Source: Oscillospiraceae bacterium (lineage in GTDB: Bacteria; Bacillota; Clostridia; Oscillospirales; WRJC01). From it: DNA of 43,270 bases. The stretch's first letter is position 1. Every line of letters starts with the position of its first letter. The stretch spans positions 1 through 43,270 of the forward strand of contig WQYZ01000012.1 of the NCBI GenBank assembly GCA_009780985.1, read 5' to 3'. This document shows, in pieces, positions 37,023 to 43,270 of this stretch. Under the pieces are notes generated by a model. It saw nothing but the letters and a program-made list of their open reading frames with translations. It did no database searches and was not told the DNA's origin. A program made the position numbers and the translations under genes.

Positions 37023-37540
37023 AACTTTTTACCTCTTTCGATTATTATTTGTTTAAACATGACTATATATAATTCTTGTTTAAATATATTATAATATTTT
37101 ACCCAACGTCAAAGTCAAGAGGGTTTTATAATATTTTCAAAAATATTTTTTAGAATATTATATAATTTTGTATTTATATATCATATCATCAATAACAAAC
37201 GATGTAAAGATAAATCTTATTCTAAGAATATCTTTTACATAAAAAATGCTATATGACCTTTATGAACCGCGCAGATTAGTTTTTTATCGTACTTAAACCC
37301 ATAACTACGATCCCCCCCTTTTTTTACCCCCTAACACGCCTACACACAACGGAAATAGAGATATATAACGTGAAAACATTCTCGAGAAATCGAACGAAAC
37401 GGTAATTAAAGGTACATAATGGACATGTTATATTAATAGTTTAATAAATTATTATTAACATATTTGTACTATGTTTGGTATATAATACTTTTATAAAATA
37501 AAAATATTATAAAAATAAAAAATATACGGAGGATTTTAAT

Positions 37541-38623
37541 ATGCCGGAACTCACAGGATTCGAGCGCACGAAACTTCTTTTTGACCATAAAAAGCCTGAC
37601 AGGATAGGACTGTATGAACATTTTTGGGGAGATACATATAAAGACTGGTTCGAAAAAGGCAAAATTAAAGAGGGAACTGATTTTACCCTGCATTTTAACT
37701 TTGATATAGCAATGTCCGGGTGGTTCAATTTCGCCGGGGATATGAATTTTCAGCCCGTAGTAGTCGCAGAAGACGAAGACACAATCACGGTAAAAGATCA
37801 GAATTACGCAATTCTTCGCCGTCATAAAAAGCACGACACAACTCCGGAACATGTCGGATTTACGGTAGACTGCCGCGAAAAATGGGAAGAACTGATTAAG
37901 CCGAATATATTCGCCGACCCGAAAAGAATAGACTTCAACGGATACGCAAACGCAAAAAAATATGCCGCCGAGCACGACAAATATTTTATGTGGTCTGGCG
38001 TAAACGTATTTGAGCTTATTCACCCCGTATGCGGTCACGTCAATATGCTCATGGCAATGATTGAAGACCCGGCCTGGGTGCGCGACATGTGTCAGACATA
38101 CGCAAAAGCCACAGTTGGAATGTGGGAGATGCTGTTTGACAAAGAGGGGCTTCCGGACGGCATATTTTTCTATGAAGACATGGGATTCAAGGGCGCGCCG
38201 TTTATGTCGCCCGATATGTACAGGGAATTTATAATGCCCGCGCATGAATTGACGCTTAATTACGCGCACAGCAAAAATCTCAAAGTGATGATGCACTCGT
38301 GCGGATTTGTCGAGCCGCTGCTGCCGCATATGATTGAAGCCGGCATAGACGGATTGCAGGTCATAGAAGTTAAAGCGGGTATGGATCTGCTCAGGATTTT
38401 CAAAAATTTCGGCGATAAAATCGCGCTTATGGGCGGTATCGACGTCCGCACGCTCTATTCCAACGACAAAAAAATAATCGACGCGGAACTCGAAAGTAAA
38501 ATCCCCACGGTCAAACAGGGATACGCGTACTTCCTGCACTCCGATCACTCTATTCCCAAAACGGTCGAGTATGAAACATATAAATATTTCATAGAAAAAG
38601 GGCTTGAATTAGGGAAATATTAA
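37541..38623 (+). CDS. uroporphyrinogen decarboxylase-family protein (MtaA/CmuA-like URO-D fold)
   Basis: FERTKLLFDHKKPDRIGLYEHFWGD...LPDGIFFYEDMGFKGAPFMSPDMYREFIMPAHELTLNYAHSKNLKVMMHSCGFVEPLLPHMIEAGIDGLQVIEVKAGMDL. Confidence 0.9.
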   Translation: MPELTGFERTKLLFDHKKPDRIGLYEHFWGDTYKDWFEKGKIKEGTDFTLHFNFDIAMSGWFNFAGDMNFQPVVVAEDEDTITVKDQNYAILRRHKKHDTTPEHVGFTVDCREKWEELIKPNIFADPKRIDFNGYANAKKYAAEHDKYFMWSGVNVFELIHPVCGHVNMLMAMIEDPAWVRDMCQTYAKATVGMWEMLFDKEGLPDGIFFYEDMGFKGAPFMSPDMYREFIMPAHELTLNYAHSKNLKVMMHSCGFVEPLLPHMIEAGIDGLQVIEVKAGMDLLRIFKNFGDKIALMGGIDVRTLYSNDKKIIDAELESKIPTVKQGYAYFLHSDHSIPKTVEYETYKYFIEKGLELGKY

Positions 38624-38661
38624 AAATATAAATTTTTATAAAGAACGGGGGATTAAATAAT

Positions 38662-39924
38662 ATGCCAAGTTATGAAAAACAAAAAGAAATTCTGCAAACG
38701 CTCGCGAAAAAGGTCGCGGAAATAAGCGTCCTGCCTATACAGGAAAAAACTTTTGAAGCGTGGAAAGGTTTGAACTCACTCAAACCCGAACGTCCTATGT
38801 TTATGATTGACCAGCTTCCGTGGGGGGAATTAAACAGGGACGGCGAAATGAATCTTGAATGCGAAGACTGGCTTCTGCGCCAGTTTGAATGGAATCTACG
38901 CGAAACCCTCTACAGGTGGAATCACATTCAGGACGACAGGGTTGTCACTGGGACGATAAGAGTGCCCAAAGCTATAAGCAATACCGGCTTCGGCATGTAT
39001 ATAAAAGAAGATGTGATAGCCCAAGCTGAAGGAACAGGCGTTTACAGCCAGCATTATATAGATATTCTCAAAACCGAAGAGGACATAGAAAAAATACAGA
39101 CCCCGAAGATTTCGGAGGATAAAGCCGCGTCAAAACAATGGCTCGAAACGGCGAAAGATATTTTCGGCGGGATTTTAAAAGTAACTCCGGGCGGAATAAA
39201 CGCTGAATACGGTCATGTCTGGGACGTTGTCAGCACATGGCACGGCATTGAGGAGTGCATATTGGATATAATCGACAGACCGGAGTTCATACATAAAATC
39301 ATGGATAAAATGTTCGGACTTTTCCAATATCAGCTGGACGAATACGAGAGGCTTGGGCTTATCGACGTCGGACAGCCGCTCATTCACTGCACGGGCGCAT
39401 ACAGCGACGAAATACCGGGATTCAAAGGCGAAAGCGAAGAAGAACTCGAAAAACTCAGGTATTCCGCAAAAAACATATGGACAATGGGAGCCGCGCAGTT
39501 ATTTTCAATGGTATCCCCTGAAGTTCACGACGAGTTTGAAATTTCGTATCAGATGAAATGGTATGCTCGTTTCGGGCTTGGGTATTACGGCTGTTGCGAA
39601 CCTTTGCACAGGAAAATCCATATTATCGAAAAACTGCCGAATGTACGCAAAATTTCAATGAGCCCGTGGGTCGATATGGAAACAGGCGCGGAAGCTATGG
39701 CGGGACGCTTTGTCTTTTCGAGAAAGCCCAATCCGGCATTTTTGTCAAGCGATACGGCATGGATTCCCGACCTTGTGCGCAAGGATTTGACAGACGCATA
39801 CACAATCGCCGGAAAATACGGCAATCCGTGCGAACTTATACTCAAAGACGTCAGCACGGTCGGCAACAAGCCGGAAAGATTGTGGGAATGGGCGCAGATT
39901 GCAAAAGAAGTCTGCGGGAGATAG
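38662..39924 (+). CDS. second uroporphyrinogen decarboxylase-related protein
   Basis: 420 aa; GLGYYGCCEPLHRKIHIIEKLPNVRKISMSPWVDMETGAEAMAGRFVFSRKPNPAFL resembles URO-D-like proteins commonly paired with the shorter form. Confidence 0.75.
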   Translation: MPSYEKQKEILQTLAKKVAEISVLPIQEKTFEAWKGLNSLKPERPMFMIDQLPWGELNRDGEMNLECEDWLLRQFEWNLRETLYRWNHIQDDRVVTGTIRVPKAISNTGFGMYIKEDVIAQAEGTGVYSQHYIDILKTEEDIEKIQTPKISEDKAASKQWLETAKDIFGGILKVTPGGINAEYGHVWDVVSTWHGIEECILDIIDRPEFIHKIMDKMFGLFQYQLDEYERLGLIDVGQPLIHCTGAYSDEIPGFKGESEEELEKLRYSAKNIWTMGAAQLFSMVSPEVHDEFEISYQMKWYARFGLGYYGCCEPLHRKIHIIEKLPNVRKISMSPWVDMETGAEAMAGRFVFSRKPNPAFLSSDTAWIPDLVRKDLTDAYTIAGKYGNPCELILKDVSTVGNKPERLWEWAQIAKEVCGR

Positions 39925-39934
39925 GATTTATTGC

Positions 39935-40014
39935 CGTAGGGGCGGAATCTATTTCCGCCCGTTAACCCCCCGATTTTGTTTTATATCGGGCGGATATTGA
40001 ATCCGCTCCTACGG
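39935..40014. repeat. GTAGGGGCG-family element, copy D (long, multi-hairpin form, 80 bp)
   Basis: Outer arms ccgtagggg (39935-39942+)/ctcctacgg (40006-40014); internal hairpins gggcggaa/ttccgccc, cccgat/atcggg, gggcggat/atccgctc. Confidence 0.8.
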
Positions 40015-40081
40015 ATTCGGATACATTTATTGTATAAATGCGCTATTTTTTGTATTATTCGACCGGATTTACAAAATACTG

Positions 40082-40110
40082 TTGACAGTACACAATGTAC
40101 GGTGTATAAT
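40082..40110 (+). promoter_or_regulatory. consensus sigma-A promoter with palindrome in the spacer
   Basis: TTGACA (40082-40087), 17-nt spacer, TATAAT (40105-40110); gtaca-caa-tgtac at 40088-40100. Confidence 0.8.
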
Positions 40111-40171
40111 ATAAGCGTACTCTTGCAAGGTATAAAATATAAATTTATTTTATTAAAAAGTATAGGAGAGT

Positions 40172-40885
40172 TTGTTTATGGACGAAAATAACGATGATTT
40201 TGGTAATCTTATGGATTTACTTAAGCCAAACCCGCAGCAGGAAAATAAAGATGATTTTGACAACATTATGGATTTACTCAAGCCATCGCCGCAGAAAGAA
40301 GAAAAACGAGAAAATTCTGATTCCAAACTTGACGAGATAAAAACCACGCTTCAAAAATTGCAGGACGAAATCACGCAGTTGAAAAAAGAAAAAGAAGATG
40401 TAAAAAACGACGGCAAAGAAGAAGACCCTGCGTTTGATTCTAAACTTACCGGAGTCACAGATTCTGTGGGAAAATATGCGGCTCAGGAAATGAATAAATT
40501 TTTAGATGAAACCGAAATGAAAGCAATTGGTATTTGTATATGTAAATCCAAAATTCCCGGAGGTAGCGGTACAACAATGACAACATCATGTCTCAAATCT
40601 TTCGATGGCATAAGCGAAGAAGGCGTAGCAGCAGCCGTCGAAGTATTCACAAATCCCAGAAGAATCGCTATTCTGAAAGTCTTGATTGCCCAGCCTCTTA
40701 CGGCTACCGGAATCACCCAAAAAACCGGGCTTGTCGGAGGACAGTTATATCACCATTTATCCGCTCTCGAAAATGCAGGGCTAATCGTCAAAGAAGACGA
40801 TATATACAAAGCTGACGGCGGCACATACGGACTGCTTATCAATCTTTATACGGTTGTAGGCGGAATGAAATTGGCGAAGGAATAG
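40172..40885 (+). CDS. ArsR-like winged-helix regulator with tandem N-terminal motif and coiled coil (start 40172 or 40178)
   Basis: C-terminal EVFTNPRRIAILKVLIAQPLTATGITQKTGLVGGQLYHHLSALENAGLIVKEDD is wHTH; N-terminal DDFGNLMDLLKPNPQQENKDDFDNIMDLLKPSPQKE. Confidence 0.85.
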   Translation: MFMDENNDDFGNLMDLLKPNPQQENKDDFDNIMDLLKPSPQKEEKRENSDSKLDEIKTTLQKLQDEITQLKKEKEDVKNDGKEEDPAFDSKLTGVTDSVGKYAAQEMNKFLDETEMKAIGICICKSKIPGGSGTTMTTSCLKSFDGISEEGVAAAVEVFTNPRRIAILKVLIAQPLTATGITQKTGLVGGQLYHHLSALENAGLIVKEDDIYKADGGTYGLLINLYTVVGGMKLAKE

Positions 40886-40888
40886 AGT

Positions 40889-40952
40889 TTTAGATTGTAG
40901 GGGCGGATTCCCGCCGAACGCGTTCGGCGGGAATCCGCCCCTACAATCTAAA
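40889..40952. repeat. GTAGGGGCG-family element, copy E: perfect 64-bp palindrome
   Basis: tttagattgtaggggcggattcccgccgaacg|cgttcggcgggaatccgcccctacaatctaaa; every base of the two 32-nt halves is complementary. Confidence 0.92.
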
Positions 40953-40982
40953 TTATATAAAATTTTACAGTATCAAATTTGC

Positions 40983-41007
40983 GGGCGGAAATGGATTCCG
41001 CCCCTAC
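40983..41007. repeat. GTAGGGGCG-family element, copy F (right-half only)
   Basis: gggcggaa-atgga-ttccgcccctac; 30 bp after copy E. Confidence 0.75.
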
Positions 41008-41043
41008 GCAATCGTAAATTTTTAATTTCACAAAAAATTTTTC

Positions 41044-41072
41044 TTGACAGAATATAAAACTTATGCTATAAT
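41044..41072 (+). promoter_or_regulatory. consensus sigma-A promoter of rplJL
   Basis: TTGACA (41044-41049), 17-nt spacer, TATAAT (41067-41072). Confidence 0.85.
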
Positions 41073-41089
41073 ATTACAAATATTAAAAA

Positions 41090-41280
41090 TATCCTGAGAC
41101 AACAGGTGCATATAAATTAAATTCTATGAATTTAATTTGCGTAATTTTGCCTGTCGAGGAGAAAAAACGAATTTATATTCCTGAATATTTATATAGTTTT
41201 CTCTTTGCGGTGAAGTTTGTCGTTAAACGTCAGTCATCATCAAAGGGGATTTTTTATTTTAATTTATAGAGTGAATAGAG
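41090..41280 (+). ncRNA. ribosomal protein L10 leader (autoregulatory mRNA structure)
   Basis: Position directly upstream of rplJ and conserved-looking gagacaacaggtgc...ttttgcctgtcgaggagaaaa; boundaries approximate. Confidence 0.7.
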
Positions 41281-41294
41281 GTGAATCAGTAAAA

Positions 41295-41831
41295 ATGCCG
41301 AATGAAAAAGTGCTTGAAGAAAAAAAGCAGATGGTCGCGGATTTGACGGAAAAATTGAAGAACTCGATAGGCGGAGTCTTGGTCGATTATCAGGGAATAA
41401 CAGTTGAACAGGACACGAAGATGAGAACCGAACTCAGAAATGCCGGAGTGGAATATTTCGTATTTAAAAATACTTTGGCAAGACTTGCGGTCAAAAATTG
41501 CGGATATGACGAACTTATCCCGGTTCTCGAGAAAATGACCGCTATTGCCGTCAGCCCGAAAGACCCTGTCGCTCCTGCAAAAATACTCACATCTTATGCC
41601 GAGAAGATCCAGACGTTTAAAATCAAAGCCGGGTTTGTAGAGGGCAAAGTCATAAACGAAGACGGCGTAAATCAACTCGCGACGCTGCCGTCGAAAGAAG
41701 AACTTGTCGCAAAGGTTTTGGGAAGCCTGCAAGCTCCTATTTCCGGACTTGTCACCGTTCTTAACGGAAATCTGCGCGGACTTGCCCGCGTATTACAGTC
41801 TATACACGATAAAAAAGCCGAAGAAGCGTAA
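41295..41831 (+). CDS. rplJ: 50S ribosomal protein L10
   Basis: MPNEKVLEEKKQMVADLTEKLKNSIGGVLVDYQGITVEQDTKMRTELRNAGVEYFVFKNTLARLA; the ORF-track start at 41217 extends upstream into the leader. Confidence 0.97.
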   Translation: MPNEKVLEEKKQMVADLTEKLKNSIGGVLVDYQGITVEQDTKMRTELRNAGVEYFVFKNTLARLAVKNCGYDELIPVLEKMTAIAVSPKDPVAPAKILTSYAEKIQTFKIKAGFVEGKVINEDGVNQLATLPSKEELVAKVLGSLQAPISGLVTVLNGNLRGLARVLQSIHDKKAEEA

Positions 41832-41894
41832 TTGTGTAAAAATTATTTATTAAATTATTGAAATCATAAAATTAAATTTTGGAGGAAAATCAAA

Positions 41895-42278
41895 ATGGCA
41901 TCTGAAAAAACATTAAAATTAATAGAAGAAATAAAAACCCTCACAGTTCTCGACTTAGCTGATTTAGTAAAAGCTCTCGAAGAAGAATTCGGAGTTTCAG
42001 CGGCTGCTCCTGTAGCCGTAGCGGCGGCTCCCGCGGCAGGCGCGGCGGCTGCTCCGGTTGAAGAAAAAACGGAATTTGACGTTATTCTTAAAGCCGCAGG
42101 CGAGAAAAAACTTGAAGTTATCAAAGTCGTCCGCGAGCTTACAGGTTTAGGTCTGAAAGAAGCTAAGGATTTGGTAGAAAGCGCGCCGAAGCCCGTTAAA
42201 GAAGGCGCTTCGAAAGACGAAGCAAATCAGATAAAAGAAAAACTTGCTGCGGCTGGCGCAGATGTAGAGTTGAAATAA
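41895..42278 (+). CDS. rplL: 50S ribosomal protein L7/L12
   Basis: Alanine-rich hinge then [48 protein letters not shown]. Confidence 0.98.
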   Translation: MASEKTLKLIEEIKTLTVLDLADLVKALEEEFGVSAAAPVAVAAAPAAGAAAAPVEEKTEFDVILKAAGEKKLEVIKVVRELTGLGLKEAKDLVESAPKPVKEGASKDEANQIKEKLAAAGADVELK

Positions 42279-42304
42279 TAGAAATTCTTTAAATAATTTT
42301 ATAA

Positions 42305-42357
42305 TTACAGGGAATATCGGCACATATGTTCGAAAGTGTTCCCTGTAAATTTTTTTA
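42305..42357 (+). terminator. intrinsic terminator after rplL
   Basis: ttacagggaa (42305-42314) / ttccctgtaa (42339-42348) followed by atttttttt. Confidence 0.8.
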
Positions 42358-42527
42358 TATAAAAGTAGTATTAAAGTGTGAACGATTATTAATTTTTGCG
42401 TTTCAGACCCCTCAAAATTTTAATCTATCAAAATTCAAAAGCCGCATTTTTCTATACAATATATTTTTGAAGCCGGAAAAATACAAAAACAGTGTAAAAA
42501 AAATATATTTATTATGTAATTTATTCC

Positions 42528-42557
42528 TTGACAAATTAATACTTATTGTATTATAAT
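42528..42557 (+). promoter_or_regulatory. sigma-A promoter of nrdD
   Basis: TTGACA (42528-42533), 18-nt spacer, TATAAT (42552-42557). Confidence 0.7.
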
Positions 42558-42580
42558 AGAGAGGTCGTGAATTTATAAAA

Positions 42581-42638
42581 ACACTATATGTTGTATTAAA
42601 ATAAATTTAATTTAATAAATATATACTAAATACAGTGC
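42581..42638 (+). promoter_or_regulatory. two candidate NrdR boxes
   Basis: acactatatgttgtat (42581-42596) and atactaaatacagtgc (42623-42638) compared with ACACWATATWTWGTGT; centres 42 bp apart. Confidence 0.45.
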
Positions 42639-42720
42639 ATACATTTAAGATTATATTTAGTTATATTAAACTGCGCAAATCAGGGAAAATATAGAAAAAT
42701 GAGAAAAGGAGATTTAAGCA

Positions 42721-43270
42721 ATGGTTACCAAAATAATTAAGCGAGACGGGAGAGAAGTACCGTTTAATATAGAAAAAATAGCCAATGCAATATTCAAAGC
42801 CGCAAAAGCGATAGGAGGCAGCGATTACGACAGCGCATTGGAGCTCGCGTATAAAGTCGCCGAAGAAATCGAAAAAGATTACGAACGCACCAAAAGACTC
42901 CCTACGGTAGAGCAAATTCAGGACGTGGTGGAAAAAGTCCTGATGAAATCCGGTCACGCAAGAACCGCAAAAGAATATATACTGTACAGAGCGGAACGTA
43001 ACAGAATCAGGGAAATGAACACCCGTCTTATGAAAATATATGAGGACATCACTTTTACGTCGGCTAAAGACAGCGACACTAAACGGGAAAATGCGAATAT
43101 TGACGGCGATACGGCAATGGGAACAATGCTTAAATATGGTTCAGAAGGCTCAAAACAGTTCTGCGAGATGTTTATACTCGACCCTAAATTTTCAAAAGCC
43201 CACCGCGACGGAGATATACATATACACGATTTGGATTTCTATTCGCTTACGACGACATGCTGCCAGATAG
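42721..43270 (+). CDS. nrdD: anaerobic ribonucleoside-triphosphate reductase, N-terminal part (runs off the window; missing from the ORF track)
   Basis: Translation from 42721: MVTKIIKRDGREVPFNIEKIANAIFKAAKAIGG...(ATP-cone)...DGDIHIHDLDFYSLTTTCCQI; RBS aaaaggagattt. Confidence 0.93.
   Translation, partial: MVTKIIKRDGREVPFNIEKIANAIFKAAKAIGGSDYDSALELAYKVAEEIEKDYERTKRLPTVEQIQDVVEKVLMKSGHARTAKEYILYRAERNRIREMNTRLMKIYEDITFTSAKDSDTKRENANIDGDTAMGTMLKYGSEGSKQFCEMFILDPKFSKAHRDGDIHIHDLDFYSLTTTCCQI

Noticed and set aside
37312-37332. C7-T7-A-C5 polypyrimidine tract as a phase-variation tract or H-DNA
   Set aside because: Located in a long intergenic region with no overlapping ORF or clear promoter spacing; noted as odd but no supporting evidence for phase variation.
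37469-38548. 359-aa ORF on the minus strand opposite the URO-D-like gene
   Set aside because: Entirely antisense to a clearly conserved protein; low-complexity F/H/R-rich translation typical of antisense frames; no RBS.
43040-43270. ORF-track entry MRTSLLRRLKTATLNGKMRI...
   Set aside because: Out-of-frame with the clear NrdD reading frame beginning at 42721.
1-43270. tRNA or rRNA genes
   Set aside because: No cloverleaf-like or rRNA-like sequence recognised by eye; tRNAscan-SE/Infernal would be needed to exclude them.

Overview
This 43.3 kb window looks like the chromosome of an AT-rich, low-GC anaerobic Firmicute (probably class Clostridia). The taxonomy is inferred from gene content: anaerobic NrdD, an L10 leader, DUF1700/PadR and large serine recombinases. 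Core genes flank the window: a sugar-catabolism cluster at the left end (class II aldolase, FGGY kinase, Zn-dehydrogenase, solute-binding lipoproteins, aldo/keto reductase) and ribosomal L10-L12 plus a partial nrdD at the right end. The middle holds a PadR-DUF1700-DUF4097-PspC operon, phosphoglucomutase, ferritin, aspartate carbamoyltransferase, dCTP deaminase/MazG-like and aldose epimerase. From about 24.9 to 37 kb there is an accessory island with two tandem large serine recombinases, several antibiotic-modification-like genes (two APH-like kinases, two methyltransferases, GNATs) and gene remnants. The strongest signals beyond ordinary annotation are: (1) a dispersed family of GTAGGGGCG...CGCCCCTAC palindromic elements with at least six sites, including a perfect 64-bp palindrome, two multi-hairpin versions of about 80 bp, and two copies that sit exactly where genes are truncated; (2) two leader-peptide/attenuator-like 5' regions controlling putative resistance genes, one with mutually exclusive RNA folds around the ribosome-binding site and one with tandem terminator hairpins; (3) an aspartate carbamoyltransferase whose C-terminus is a PyrI-like zinc ribbon without a PyrI allosteric domain; (4) a winged-helix regulator with a duplicated N-terminal linear motif. 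No tRNA, rRNA or CRISPR array was recognised. All family names come from reading the protein sequences; no database search was run.
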